Shown: in pieces, positions 9,119 through 17,935 of the stretch
How the letters are laid out: every line of letters begins with the position of its first letter
Numbering within the stretch: the first letter of the stretch is position 1
Source: Mangrovibacter yixingensis
GTDB taxonomy: Bacteria; Pseudomonadota; Gammaproteobacteria; Enterobacterales; Enterobacteriaceae
DNA: 64,000 nt
Assembly (NCBI RefSeq): GCF_020523985.1
Contig: NZ_JAIVKM010000001.1
Location: 248,001 to 312,000, forward strand
Reading direction: 5' to 3'
Notes under the pieces: generated by a model
The model's database searches: none
Seen by the model: only the letters and a program-made list of their open reading frames with translations
Told to the model about the DNA's origin: nothing
Translations under genes and position numbers: made by a program

Positions 9119-9148
9119 GAGTGCACTGGTATGCATACCAGTGCACTC
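9119..9148. repeat. 30-bp perfect palindrome without loop
   Basis: GAGTGCACTGGTATG followed directly by its exact reverse complement, centred between 9133 and 9134. It lies 24 nt after the Hsp31-like gene and about 150 nt before mmuP. It could be a terminator-like hairpin (no T-tract follows) or a symmetric operator. Confidence 0.85.
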
Positions 9149-9272
9149 TGGTAAAACTTATGGGGCTATTGAATGAGAGCCTAATAAAACGCCCTGCCTT
9201 CTGTATTGTTTTGTAAATTGTTTTTTGCATTTTGCTGGCTATAACGGTATAACATGTGTCATTCGGAAGTTT

Positions 9273-9288
9273 AGACGTCTATACGTTC
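9273..9288 (+). promoter_or_regulatory. MetJ box pair upstream of mmuP
   Basis: A perfect met box AGACGTCT (9273-9280) is followed immediately by a partial copy ATACGTTC (5 of 8). MetJ binds two or more tandem 8-bp boxes. The pair lies 10 nt before the mmuP start, so MetJ with S-adenosylmethionine should repress mmuPM. Confidence 0.78.
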
Positions 9289-9298
9289 GGAAGGTAAA

Positions 9299-10732
9299 AT
9301 GCAGGACTCCACCACATCGCACGCGGCCCAGCAGCAGGAAGAAGGGCGGCTTAAACGCACAATGAAAACCCGCCATTTGATTATGCTCTCTTTAGGGGGC
9401 GTGATTGGCACCGGGCTGTTTTTTAACACCGGCTATATTATTTCCACTACCGGTGCTTTGGGCACATTACTGGCTTACCTGATTGGCGCACTGGTTGTCT
9501 GGCTGGTTATGCAGTGCCTGGGTGAGCTGTCTGTCGCCATGCCGGAAACCGGCGCATTCCATGTGTATTCAGCTCGCTACCTGGGGCCTGCTACTGGGTA
9601 TACCGTGGCCTGGCTTTACTGGCTTACCTGGACTGTTGCATTAGGTTCGAGTTTTACCGCCGCGGGTTTTTGTATGCAGTACTGGTTCCCGCAAGTGCCG
9701 GTCTGGGTGTGGTGCCTGGTTTTTTGTGTGCTGATTTTCGGCCTGAATGTGGTGTCGACTCGCTTTTTTGCCGAAGGGGAGTTCTGGTTCTCAATTATTA
9801 AAGTTATCACCATTGTGGCATTTATTGTTCTGGGGGCGGCGGCCATCTTCGGCTTCTTGCCAATGAAAGATGGCTCACCCGCGCCTTTACTGCACAATAT
9901 TACTGGTAATGGCTGGTTCCCTCATGGTGGCCTGCCCATTCTGATGACGATGGTTGCAGTGAACTTCGCATTTTCCGGAACCGAGCTAATTGGTATTGCG
10001 GCCGGTGAAACTGAAAACCCACAAAAAGTGATTCCGGTTGCCATCCGCACGACTATCGCCCGGTTGATAATCTTCTTTATTGGTACGGTTTTTGTACTGG
10101 CGGCATTAATTCCTGCAGACCAGGCTGGGGTGGTGAAAAGCCCATTTGTGCTGGTGTTCGAGAAAGTCGGGATCCCAGGTGCGGCCGATATCTTTAACTT
10201 CGTTATCTTAACGGCGATTCTCTCTGCCGCTAATTCCGGGTTATATGCCTCCGGGCGCATGCTGTGGTCGCTTTCCCGTGAACGCACGCTACCTGCCTGT
10301 TTCTCACGTCTTACCCACCGTGGTGTACCCCTCACTGCGTTATCTGTCAGCATGTTGGGTGGAGTGCTGGCGCTGTTTTCCAGTGTAGTCGCGCCTGATA
10401 CGGTCTATGTAGCGCTTTCGGCGATTTCCGGGTTTGCAGTGGTGGCAGTTTGGCTAAGTATTTGTGCGGCGCATTACGTGTTCCGCCGCCAGCATATTGC
10501 CGCCGGGCGGGCGTTAAATGAATTGCATTACCGTGCGCCCTGGTTCCCGGTGACACCGATTTTAGGGTTTGTCTTGTGCCTGTTAGCCTGTGTTGGCCTG
10601 GCGTTTGACCCCGAGCAGCGTATTGCATTATGGTGCGGCCTGCCGTTTGTTGCCCTGTGCTACGGCGTTTATTACCTCACACAGTATCTGGCTAAACGTA
10701 ACCAACCGGAGGTGGAACATGTCAGTGATTGA
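9299..10732 (+). CDS. mmuP: S-methylmethionine permease MmuP
   Basis: The 477-residue amino acid-polyamine-organocation permease has the family N-terminus [21 protein letters not shown], about 12 hydrophobic segments and the [16 protein letters not shown] loop. Substrate assignment rests on the overlapping mmuM gene and the met box. In E. coli MmuP (467 residues) imports S-methylmethionine and MmuM uses it to make methionine from homocysteine. GGAAGG precedes the ATG at 9299. The stop overlaps the mmuM start by 14 nt. Confidence 0.93.
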   Translation: MQDSTTSHAAQQQEEGRLKRTMKTRHLIMLSLGGVIGTGLFFNTGYIISTTGALGTLLAYLIGALVVWLVMQCLGELSVAMPETGAFHVYSARYLGPATGYTVAWLYWLTWTVALGSSFTAAGFCMQYWFPQVPVWVWCLVFCVLIFGLNVVSTRFFAEGEFWFSIIKVITIVAFIVLGAAAIFGFLPMKDGSPAPLLHNITGNGWFPHGGLPILMTMVAVNFAFSGTELIGIAAGETENPQKVIPVAIRTTIARLIIFFIGTVFVLAALIPADQAGVVKSPFVLVFEKVGIPGAADIFNFVILTAILSAANSGLYASGRMLWSLSRERTLPACFSRLTHRGVPLTALSVSMLGGVLALFSSVVAPDTVYVALSAISGFAVVAVWLSICAAHYVFRRQHIAAGRALNELHYRAPWFPVTPILGFVLCLLACVGLAFDPEQRIALWCGLPFVALCYGVYYLTQYLAKRNQPEVEHVSD

Positions 10733-11663
10733 TCCCGTACAAAACGCGTTGCAACACAGCTCTTTTTTAGTGCTGGATGGCGCAATGGCAACGGAGTTGG
10801 AAAACCGGGGATGCAACCTGGCAGACAGCCTCTGGTCGGCGAAAGTTCTGCTGGAAAACCCGCAACTGATTTACCAAGTCCACCTGGATTATTTCCGGGC
10901 CGGAGCACAGGTTGCCATTACGGCCAGTTACCAGGCAACTCCTGCCGGGTTTGCTGCACGCGGCATTAGCCATGAGCAGTCTCTGGCATTAATTACGCAA
11001 AGTGCACGCCTTGCCTGCCAGGCGCGTGAGGATTACCTGGCAGAACACTCAGGCTCCCCGGCGTTACTGGTTGCTGGTTCTGTTGGCCCATTTGGCGCTT
11101 TTCTGGCAGATGGCTCTGAGTACCGTGGCGATTACCAGCGCAGTGCTGCTGAATTCAAGGATTTTCACCGCCCGCGTATTGCGGCGTTAGTCCAGGGCGG
11201 TGTGGATCTGTTGGCCTGTGAAACCCAGCCCTCGTTTGCGGAAACCAAGGCATTAGTGGATTTACTGGCACAGGAATTTCCTGCGCTGCCGGCCTGGTTC
11301 TCGTTTACTTTGCGTGACAGTGAGCATTTGAGCGATGGTACGCCGCTGGCAACAGTGGTGAGTTTCCTGAAGGATTACCCGCAGGTTATTGCGGTGGGGG
11401 TGAACTGTATTGCGCTGGAGAAAACCACGGCTGCGTTAACCACGCTTCATAAGCTGACTGCGTTGCCACTGGTGGTGTACCCCAATTCAGGTGAACAATA
11501 CGATGCTGTAACCAAAACCTGGCATCACAGTGGTGAAGCCTGCCACCAACTGGCTCACTATTTACCCGAGTGGCTGGCAACCGGAGCCCGGTTAATTGGT
11601 GGCTGTTGCCGTACTACACCGGCGGATATCGCAAGCATTGCGGCTGGGGCGCACAGCCATTAA
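10719..11663 (+). CDS. mmuM: Homocysteine S-methyltransferase MmuM
   Basis: The 314-residue protein (E. coli 310) transfers a methyl group from S-methylmethionine or S-adenosylmethionine to homocysteine. It has the family start [15 protein letters not shown], a zinc ligand in LACETQPS and the paired-cysteine motif GGCCRTTP near the C-terminus, the usual three-Cys zinc site. The ATG at 10719 has GGAGG eight nt upstream inside mmuP, so the two genes overlap by 14 nt and are probably translationally coupled. A longer in-frame extension upstream is only mmuP sequence in another frame. Confidence 0.95.
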   Translation: MSVIDPVQNALQHSSFLVLDGAMATELENRGCNLADSLWSAKVLLENPQLIYQVHLDYFRAGAQVAITASYQATPAGFAARGISHEQSLALITQSARLACQAREDYLAEHSGSPALLVAGSVGPFGAFLADGSEYRGDYQRSAAEFKDFHRPRIAALVQGGVDLLACETQPSFAETKALVDLLAQEFPALPAWFSFTLRDSEHLSDGTPLATVVSFLKDYPQVIAVGVNCIALEKTTAALTTLHKLTALPLVVYPNSGEQYDAVTKTWHHSGEACHQLAHYLPEWLATGARLIGGCCRTTPADIASIAAGAHSH

Positions 11664-11674
11664 TTCTGGCAGAT

Positions 11675-11701
11675 AAAAAAGGCCCATCCGGGTGGATGGG
11701 C
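11675..11701 (-). terminator. Rho-independent terminator of the Amadori operon
   Basis: GCCCATCC and GGATGGGC form a stem with a 4-nt loop (11682-11701). On the minus strand it is followed by TTTTTT (11675-11680). A second GC hairpin (GCGCGC-type, about 11714-11731) lies just upstream and may help. Confidence 0.85.
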
Positions 11702-11771
11702 AAGGTCAGAATCGCGCGCTTTCTGGCGCGCGCAACACATTTTCACTCAATATATTATTACTCAACACATT

Positions 11772-12593
11772 TCATAGCCGTGCTAATTGTATGGGTTCCC
11801 CAAATGCGCCATCTGTAGTGCAAACCTGTGCAGCAAAATCGGCACCGGCTTGCAGGCTGGTTACCAGGCTTTGCCCACTCAGGTGCGCCAGCAAGAACGC
11901 AGTAATAAAACCATCCCCGGCACCCAGCGTATCTACCGCTGTAATCGGTGTCGGGCGCTGGGTTAGCCATGTTTCACCATCGAATAATAACGCGCCTTCC
12001 GCACCACGGGTTGCCACGGCAATAGCGCCATTTTTGTGGTGCGCTTCGGCCAGTAACTCACGGGTTTCACTTAATGAACGTTCAGAACAGGAAAAGAAGG
12101 CATAGTCCAGCCACTGGCAGCAGGCCAGAGCATTGGCTGGGGTAAAGTCATCTGAAAAGTCATAACTGAGCAGGCCGGGAAGGCGCGCCAGTTGTGGCAA
12201 CAGGTGTTCGGTATAGCTGTAAGCTGCACTGTGTATCAGAGAAAATTCACTAAGCCAGGGCAGATATTGCAGGATGAAATCCATGGGCGTGCGCTGGCGT
12301 ACTCCACCAGCGTTCGAGCCCAAAAATACCCGGTCACCATCCTGAATAGTCAGTGTGGCAAAGCCACTTTCACCCGGGACATCCAGGCAGTGGTGGGTTT
12401 GAATCTGCCGGTTAGCCAGGATATTGCGAATATGTGCCGCCGCCACATCATCACCAAAAATACCCAAATAAGCGGCATTAGCATTGAGTTCATGGGCAAA
12501 CACGCTGAAATTCAGCGCATTGCCTCCCGGATAACCAAGCCCGGTATGCTGATAGCGGTCAATAACATTATCGCCCAATCCCAGTACTTTCAT
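11772..12593 (-). CDS. PfkB-family kinase, fructoselysine/fructose-asparagine 6-kinase type
   Basis: The 273-residue ribokinase-fold kinase has GDNVIDRY near the start, the PfkB signature YPGGNALNFSVFA (residues 20-32) and the catalytic DTLGAGDGFITAF near residue 225. It resembles Salmonella FraD and E. coli FrlD, which phosphorylate an Amadori compound (a fructosyl amino acid) on C6 so the deglycase can split it. I chose the ATG at 12593 because the extension to 12680 runs back into the deglycase gene. It is the last gene of a three-gene minus-strand operon, 7 nt after the deglycase stop. Which amino acid is carried is not determinable. Confidence 0.87.
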   Translation of the reverse strand: MKVLGLGDNVIDRYQHTGLGYPGGNALNFSVFAHELNANAAYLGIFGDDVAAAHIRNILANRQIQTHHCLDVPGESGFATLTIQDGDRVFLGSNAGGVRQRTPMDFILQYLPWLSEFSLIHSAAYSYTEHLLPQLARLPGLLSYDFSDDFTPANALACCQWLDYAFFSCSERSLSETRELLAEAHHKNGAIAVATRGAEGALLFDGETWLTQRPTPITAVDTLGAGDGFITAFLLAHLSGQSLVTSLQAGADFAAQVCTTDGAFGEPIQLARL

Positions 12594-12600
12594 TCTGCCC

Positions 12601-13578
12601 TCAGTATTCGATTTTGCCCATGTACCGGCGTGTTTCCAGTGGGTGCTGGCGAATGGTTGCCAGTGACGCGCGGTAATCACACATCACACTGTAGAACAGT
12701 ATGGGGTTAAAGTAGTCCACTACACTGGCGTCTATTGCCCCAAGCCCCAGTTCGCGAGCATCAACAATTTCGGTTTTCTCTGCGTGTTGTGCCAGAAACT
12801 GGACCACACGTTCATCCAACGGGCGAGTCAGCCCTTCGTTAACCAGCACAATCCATGGTGTGGAATGGTCGGTAACTTCGAAAGGGCCGTGGAAGTATTC
12901 TCCGCTATGGATGCTGGCGGCGTTAAGCCATTGCATTTCCATTAATGAGCAGATAGCAAAACCATAGGCATGCCCATAGGATGCGCCACTCGACAGGACA
13001 TAAAATAACGATTCATCAGCAAAACGCTGGGCAAAGTCTGCAATGCGGGCAGTGATTTTTTGGCGAGCACGGCTAATCAGTGTATCTATCATGCTCATAC
13101 CGTGATGAAACGCGGAGTTGCTGGCATAACCTTCAGTGTGATTGAGTGCATTGACACACAGATTAAGGATGATAGCCATCGGGTTATTGACGACCTGGCT
13201 GGTGTCCCCCCATTCATAAAGAATGTGGCGCGTAGCCGCTTTTAACAGTGAAGCATCAGGATTATGTGTAAGGCAAATTGTGGCACTGCCATTTTGTTGT
13301 GCCAACTGCGCTGCTGCCACGGATTCCGGCGTGTTACCACCATGTGAGCAGACGATAGTCAGTGTTTGTGGGCCGAGTGTTTTCGGGGGTGCGTAGACAA
13401 ACTCATTGGCTGTCATCATATAACTGCGCAGTTCACTGGCCTCACGGTTTAAAAAATAATGAGCCGGATACATATCGACCAGAGAGCCGCCACAGGCGAC
13501 CAGGGCAATATGTTTTAGCGGTGAGGTTGCACTGAAGTGAGAGTGCAGTAAGTCGGTAATCAGCGTGGTGGTATTCAT
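12601..13578 (-). CDS. Amadori 6-phosphate deglycase (FraB/FrlB type), SIS domain
   Basis: The 325-residue protein has two SIS subdomains: ALVACGGSLVDMYPA near residue 25, CSHGGNTPESVAAA near 93 and YVLSSGASYGHAYG near 193. The active-site segment HSGEYFHGPFEVTD contains the Glu and His aligned with the catalytic pair described for Salmonella FraB, and the ending RRYMGKIEY is nearly the same as FraB. It should cleave a fructosyl-amino acid 6-phosphate to glucose 6-phosphate and the free amino acid. By eye it is closer to FraB than to E. coli FrlB. It lies 3 nt after the binding-protein gene. Confidence 0.88.
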   Translation of the reverse strand: MNTTTLITDLLHSHFSATSPLKHIALVACGGSLVDMYPAHYFLNREASELRSYMMTANEFVYAPPKTLGPQTLTIVCSHGGNTPESVAAAQLAQQNGSATICLTHNPDASLLKAATRHILYEWGDTSQVVNNPMAIILNLCVNALNHTEGYASNSAFHHGMSMIDTLISRARQKITARIADFAQRFADESLFYVLSSGASYGHAYGFAICSLMEMQWLNAASIHSGEYFHGPFEVTDHSTPWIVLVNEGLTRPLDERVVQFLAQHAEKTEIVDARELGLGAIDASVVDYFNPILFYSVMCDYRASLATIRQHPLETRRYMGKIEY

Positions 13579-13581
13579 TTA

Positions 13582-14361
13582 TTACTCGCCATAGACATTG
13601 AAACTAAAATATTTTTTTGCCAGTTTGTCGTAAGTGCCATTTGCCCGAATGGCCGCGATAGCGTCGTTTATTTGCGCCAGATGTACAGTATCTTCTTTGC
13701 GCAATCCGATTCCCGTGCCTGGGCCAAATATTGCAGGGTCTTTTACCTGGTCACCTTTTAGTTCGAAATTTTTGCCCTGAGGCTTCGTTAACAACGCCTC
13801 TGTCACGACTGTGGCATCGTCCAGTGTTCCGTCAATGCGCCCGGCCACCAGGTCGGCATAAACGGCTTCAGCGCTGGGGTAGGAAACCAATTCAACACCT
13901 TTATCTCGCCAGTGTCTTTGGGCGTAGACTTCGAATACTGAACCCTGCTGCACACCAATACGCTTCCCTTTCAGGCTTGCGGCCGTAGGGAGCAGAGCAT
14001 TATTTTTCCCCGCAACCAGGTATGCCGGGGTGTTAAAGAGTTTATTGCTGAAGGCAATGGCTTTTTTGCGTTCATCTGTAATCGAAAGGGAGGACAGAAT
14101 GGCATCGAATTTGCGGGCTTTCAGTGCAGGAATCAGCCCGTCAAAACTGTTTTCCACCCATTGGCACTTCACCTGCATTTGGGCACAAATCGCATTACCC
14201 AGATCGATATCAAAACCGGTAAGTGCACCAGTGGATGTTTTGGATTCAAACGGGGGAAATGTTGGGTCAGTCCCCAGGCGCAGTACTTCTTCTGCCCCCC
14301 AACCTGGGGACGCAATGCAACAGGCAACACTCAGGCACAACACAGACAGTACGCGCTTCAT
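13582..14361 (-). CDS. Periplasmic amino-acid binding protein (HisJ/ArgT-like), possibly for Amadori compounds
   Basis: The 259-residue product has a signal peptide (MKRVLSVLCLSVACCIASPGWGA) and the SBP_bac_3 signature GFDIDLGNAICAQM plus LDDATVVTEALL. It resembles the lysine/arginine/ornithine and histidine binding proteins. It is first in the operon with the deglycase and kinase, which suggests that it captures a glycated amino acid such as fructosyl-lysine or -arginine. No permease or ATPase genes are adjacent, so it would have to share a membrane complex encoded elsewhere. AAGGA precedes the ATG at 14361. Confidence 0.88.
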   Translation of the reverse strand: MKRVLSVLCLSVACCIASPGWGAEEVLRLGTDPTFPPFESKTSTGALTGFDIDLGNAICAQMQVKCQWVENSFDGLIPALKARKFDAILSSLSITDERKKAIAFSNKLFNTPAYLVAGKNNALLPTAASLKGKRIGVQQGSVFEVYAQRHWRDKGVELVSYPSAEAVYADLVAGRIDGTLDDATVVTEALLTKPQGKNFELKGDQVKDPAIFGPGTGIGLRKEDTVHLAQINDAIAAIRANGTYDKLAKKYFSFNVYGE

Positions 14362-14377
14362 GATGATTCCTTAAGTT

Positions 14378-14478
14378 GACCATAAAAAAGACCATAAAAT
14401 ATATACTCATTGTCTCTTTGTTGTGCAATATATTTCTGTATAAAACTAAAATATATATTTATATTATGACGTTATGGT
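14378..14478. promoter_or_regulatory. AT-rich divergent promoter region with repeated ACCATAA motif
   Basis: GACCATAAAA occurs at 14378-14387 and again at 14390-14399, and its inverted core TTATGGT lies at 14472-14478. The 220-nt gap between the divergent operon and the GntR gene is very AT-rich. These copies are candidate operator half-sites for the adjacent GntR regulator; this is inference. Confidence 0.4.
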
Positions 14479-14581
14479 ATATTTTTGTTGTGCGCAGGTA
14501 AAAGTGGCAGGCGATTAACGCACTGATTATAAAATGATAAAATTAAACCAATAACGGTCTGAATAACGGGTAATTTATACC

Positions 14582-15370
14582 ATGAGTGATTTAGCAAGTG
14601 GGAAGCGGCGGCCACGTAAAGCCTATATTGAGGCCAAAAAAACATTGCTGGCGTACCTGAATACCCCAGAGTTTACTAATGGGGATCAAATCCCGCCGGA
14701 GCGTGAGCTGGTTGAGTTATTAGGTATCAGCCGCATGACACTACGCAAGATCCTGGCTGAGCTGGTTGAAGGAGGTATTCTTGAACGCAGGGGCAATCAG
14801 GGTACATGGCTGCGGCAGGCTGCGATTGCACGTCCCCTGACAACACCTGTAGAACAGGGTATTGGGCAGATAACCGAAATGAACGGAGCGAAGTCCGGGA
14901 GCCAGCTCTTGTATTTCCAGCAGGCGCCTGCCAGCACACGTATTGCGCGGTGGTTGCAAATTCAGCCCGGTGAGCCTGTTGTGGTTATCAAACGTTTGCG
15001 GCTCGCGGATGGTGAGCCATTTTGCCTTGAAACCAGCTATTTACCAGGGAACAGAGTACCTAGAATAACAAGGCAGATGCTTGAACAACAAGGTTCGTTG
15101 TACAAATTATTGGCTGAGTTTTACCACTTGCACGCGGCATCAGACAATGGCTCATTGCAGGTTGGCCGGATGAATGAAGAGGAACATACGTTGCTGCAGG
15201 TTCCACCAGACAGCCCGTCACTGGTATATCGGGGTACTATTAGCGATGGGCAGGGCATTCCATTGGAATACCTGGTGTCAGTTAACCACCCGGAACGGGT
15301 TGTGTTTAATGTGCAAAACCGTGGAATAGTTGTGGCACCGCAATCCCCGTTAATCGAGCCAGGCCATTAA
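14582..15370 (+). CDS. GntR-family regulator with UTRA domain (FrlR/HutC type)
   Basis: The 262-residue protein has an N-terminal winged helix (IPPERELVELLGISRMTLRKIL, about residues 38-59, then GILERRGNQGTWL) and a C-terminal UTRA effector domain (VVIKRLRLADGEPFCLETSYLP, and PLEYLVSVNHPERVVF). Divergent from the Amadori operon across 220 nt, it is the probable repressor of that operon, responding to a phosphorylated or glycated amino acid. Its 3' end overlaps the convergent DedA gene by 21 nt. Confidence 0.88.
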   Translation: MSDLASGKRRPRKAYIEAKKTLLAYLNTPEFTNGDQIPPERELVELLGISRMTLRKILAELVEGGILERRGNQGTWLRQAAIARPLTTPVEQGIGQITEMNGAKSGSQLLYFQQAPASTRIARWLQIQPGEPVVVIKRLRLADGEPFCLETSYLPGNRVPRITRQMLEQQGSLYKLLAEFYHLHAASDNGSLQVGRMNEEEHTLLQVPPDSPSLVYRGTISDGQGIPLEYLVSVNHPERVVFNVQNRGIVVAPQSPLIEPGH

Positions 15371-15880
15371 CCAGGGCATGGCAAAAGCACCTGGGGCCAG
15401 CATGGCAAATGCCCACACGCAGGCAGATGCCAGGTTTGCCAACTGAAAGGGCAGGCGTGGCATGGCACAAATACCCCCTACCAGCGGTACAATGGCGCGG
15501 AGTGGCCCAAAAAAGCGGCCAAAGAAAATACTCAGTGTGCCCCAACGCTCGAAGAAAGCGTGGCCGCGAGCCAGTAACCATGGCTTGCGTGAAAGTGGCC
15601 ACCACTTTGTTACGCTGTCTTTAAAGTGATACCCCAGCCAGTATGAAACGCTGTCACCCAACCATGCACCCGCACTGGCTGCTGCCCACAGCCACCAGAA
15701 TGGCACGATGCTGTCTGCCAACAAGGCACCAAGTGCCAGTAAAATAACGGTGGCGGGGAGCAACAGGGAAAGAAAAGCCAATGATTCGCCAAACGCCAGC
15801 AAAAATACAATTGGCGCAGCCCAATAGTGATGCTGGTTAATTAGTTCGCTCACCCAACGGGTTATTTCCTGAATGGACAT
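15350..15880 (-). CDS. DedA-family inner-membrane protein
   Basis: The 176-residue membrane protein has DedA/SNARE-associated features: FGESLAFLSLLLPATVILLALGAL early, a GDSVSYWLG segment, and FFGRFFGPLRAIVPLVGG. About four to five hydrophobic segments are visible. DedA proteins act in lipid carrier (undecaprenyl phosphate) recycling and membrane homeostasis; the specific paralogue is unclear (resembles YabI more than YohD by eye). The ATG at 15880 with GGGAGA upstream is preferred to the 20-codon-longer start at 15940. It converges on and overlaps the GntR gene by 21 nt. Confidence 0.85.
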   Translation of the reverse strand: MSIQEITRWVSELINQHHYWAAPIVFLLAFGESLAFLSLLLPATVILLALGALLADSIVPFWWLWAAASAGAWLGDSVSYWLGYHFKDSVTKWWPLSRKPWLLARGHAFFERWGTLSIFFGRFFGPLRAIVPLVGGICAMPRLPFQLANLASACVWAFAMLAPGAFAMPWLMAWLD

Positions 15881-16078
15881 GCCTTTATTCTCCCTGTGGT
15901 TATTTCGGCTTAATAGCATAGAGGCGGCAATAAAAACCATGGCTAAACAAGGCGATATCTGTGCTGATTTGTATCGTCACTGTTAGTAATAATTCCTTAT
16001 GCTCTCTCAGGGATATATCGTCGCTTTAAGTTAAATCAACAGGTATTATTCGGAAAAACGATTATAGGAATGGATTAA

Positions 16079-16843
16079 ATGGACAGACAATCGTTTGCTG
16101 AGCTTTTTGTTGGCATGCAATCTCTTGTGCGGCCTTTATTGATTAATGTGATGTTGAATGATGGCGATACCCACTTAATTAATCAGTTGCCTGTATTTGG
16201 CGGCGAGCCGCGCTGGCAGCGAATAACCAGCCTGACACCGAAAAATTTACAGCAGGCTTTTTTGACTCTGATTTTCCCTGGGGTGAAGCTTCCGTTGGAA
16301 GCTTTATCTCAGTTTGATGGCCTGGTGGTGCTGTTATTGCCCGCAGGGGCGGGCGCGCCTGCTAATTTACCCAAGGGTGTTATTGCCTGGCCAGTTCAGG
16401 GGCCGCTGATGCGTGGGTTACAGGCCAGATTAATGACATTACTGGTGCCATTGTTACAACCGGGCCTGGTCATGTCGGAATGTGAAGACGTTTCACAAAT
16501 ACTTAAAGCGGGCAGGACACTCCAGCACTGTATTGTGCGTAATTATCAACCAGAAACTCTGGCGAAAAATATTACTGCGCGCCTGCCGCTGGCTGAACAA
16601 AATAGTTTACTGGTGGTGCTGTTATCCCCTTTTGCTCGCGGGCTGATTACCAGTTATGAAGAAGCAATGGAAAAAATAGCGGTGCAAATGCGGCCCCAGG
16701 CAAGGTTGCTGGGAGGTATCTGGCAATGCGCAATAGAAGAGCCTACCGCGCGGGTGATTGGGCTGTCCGGGTTTCCGTCAGATATTTTGACCGCCAGGCA
16801 TTATTTGGCCACTGGCAGCCTGACCCAGAATGTGCCGCTGTAA
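16079..16843 (+). CDS. Unrecognised protein with similarity by eye to the FtsZ fold, no GTP-binding loop
   Basis: I do not recognise this 254-residue protein by name. It has no signal peptide or membrane segment. Read against FtsZ it shows the same order of elements: DGLVVLLLPAGAGAP (80-94) where FtsZ has DMVFIAAGMGGGTGTGAAP, LLQPGLVMSECEDVSQIL (125-142) where FtsZ has LITRPGLMNVDFADVRTVM, a strand LLVVLLSP (177-184), a helix, and TARVIGLSGF (223-232) where FtsZ has LRVTVVATGI. The glycine-rich GTP loop and the N-terminal nucleotide region are lost or shortened, so GTP binding is unlikely. Function unknown. Its last 43 nt overlap the convergent binding-protein gene. Confidence 0.75.
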   Translation: MDRQSFAELFVGMQSLVRPLLINVMLNDGDTHLINQLPVFGGEPRWQRITSLTPKNLQQAFLTLIFPGVKLPLEALSQFDGLVVLLLPAGAGAPANLPKGVIAWPVQGPLMRGLQARLMTLLVPLLQPGLVMSECEDVSQILKAGRTLQHCIVRNYQPETLAKNITARLPLAEQNSLLVVLLSPFARGLITSYEEAMEKIAVQMRPQARLLGGIWQCAIEEPTARVIGLSGFPSDILTARHYLATGSLTQNVPL

Positions 16844-17901
16844 GGAATGGGCAGAAAGCGCTGGTAAAGTGTTTTCAGTGTTTGTTCCGGGTTTATGTCG
16901 GCAAATTGTTGTGGGTAGAATGTTTTCGCGAAAAACTCGACTGCTGCAACATGATAAGGGCTGAGGTAGAAATTATGCCACAGCCCCCATGCGTTCCCCT
17001 GGCGTATGGCATTGAGGTAGCTCAGGGGTTGTTGCGCTGCGATGGCGCGCTTCATGCTGCTCTCTGCCTGTTGCTGGCTAACCTGTGGGCCGAGTTGTAA
17101 TGTGCGCCCGCTGTTGCTCATTCCTGTGCCGATGTAGACCTCAGGCTGGCTGGCGAGTAATTGTTCTGATGACAGATTACCAAAAACCCCTTTAAGCAGC
17201 GGTTTGGCAATATTATCCCCGCCCGCGAAATCGAGTAATTGCCCTAAATTCCCATGAGCAACCGTGGTGCAGCAAGTGTCACGTCTGCCAAGGTGGAGGT
17301 GTAAAAATACCCGGGGTTTAGGTTCGTTAATTGTGGCCAGCCGTTTTTCCACTTGAGCCATATGTTGCTGGTAGAAATCAATAAAACTTTGTGCCCGTTG
17401 CTGCTGGTTTAATACTTCGCCTAATAAACGAATACTGGGTACGGTGTTATGCAGCAGATCAACCCGCAGATCGATTTTAATTACCGGGATATGGGCCTGG
17501 GCCAGTAATTCAATGAACTGGTTTTCCGAATGGCTGTTCTTTGCTAACTGCGGCAGGATAACCAAGTCTGGTTTGAGACTGATGACTTGTTCAATATTAC
17601 TTTGACTCAGAAAACCGTCACCCAATTGGGTTATCGAGGCCAGTTGTGGGAAAGCTTTTAACCATACCGACCAGGTTTGCGGGTCGTATTTCGCCATATC
17701 ACCCGGCCAGCCAATAATCTTACCTGCGGGATAACCTGGCTCCAGTAAGCCCAGGGTATACAACATGCGGCTTTCTCCCAACACAATTCGCTGTGGGTTA
17801 TCAGGAATGGTGACCTGGCGGCCAGTAATGTCAGTGACTGTTTTGGCGCAGACAAATGAGCTGAACAGCAGGCATAAAGTGAGAAGCAGGGGGCGCATAC
17901 G
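16801..17901 (-). CDS. Iron-complex ABC transporter substrate-binding protein (periplasmic binding protein type 2)
   Basis: The product from ATG 17901 is 366 residues with a signal peptide (RPLLLTLCLLFSSFVCA). The mature part starts with VTDITGRQVTIPDNPQRIVLG, typical of FecB/BtuF-like binding proteins, and has IEQVISLKPDLVILP and GRRDTCCTTVAHGNLGQLLDFAGG. It should bind a ferric siderophore, heme or related chelate. No permease or ATPase is adjacent. A TTG at 17919 would add six residues and spoil the signal peptide. A Fur-like site lies just upstream. The 3' end overlaps the convergent FtsZ-like gene by 43 nt. Confidence 0.85.
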   Translation of the reverse strand, partial: RMRPLLLTLCLLFSSFVCAKTVTDITGRQVTIPDNPQRIVLGESRMLYTLGLLEPGYPAGKIIGWPGDMAKYDPQTWSVWLKAFPQLASITQLGDGFLSQSNIEQVISLKPDLVILPQLAKNSHSENQFIELLAQAHIPVIKIDLRVDLLHNTVPSIRLLGEVLNQQQRAQSFIDFYQQHMAQVEKRLATINEPKPRVFLHLHLGRRDTCCTTVAHGNLGQLLDFAGGDNIAKPLLKGVFGNLSSEQLLASQPEVYIGTGMSNSGRTLQLGPQVSQQQAESSMKRAIAAQQPLSYLNAIRQGNAWGLWHNFYLSPYHVAAVEFFAKTFYPQQFADINPEQTLKTLYQRFLPIPYSGTFWVRLPVAK

Positions 17902-17935
17902 GCAGGTAGCCTGAAACAAATAAACGGAGCTAAAT

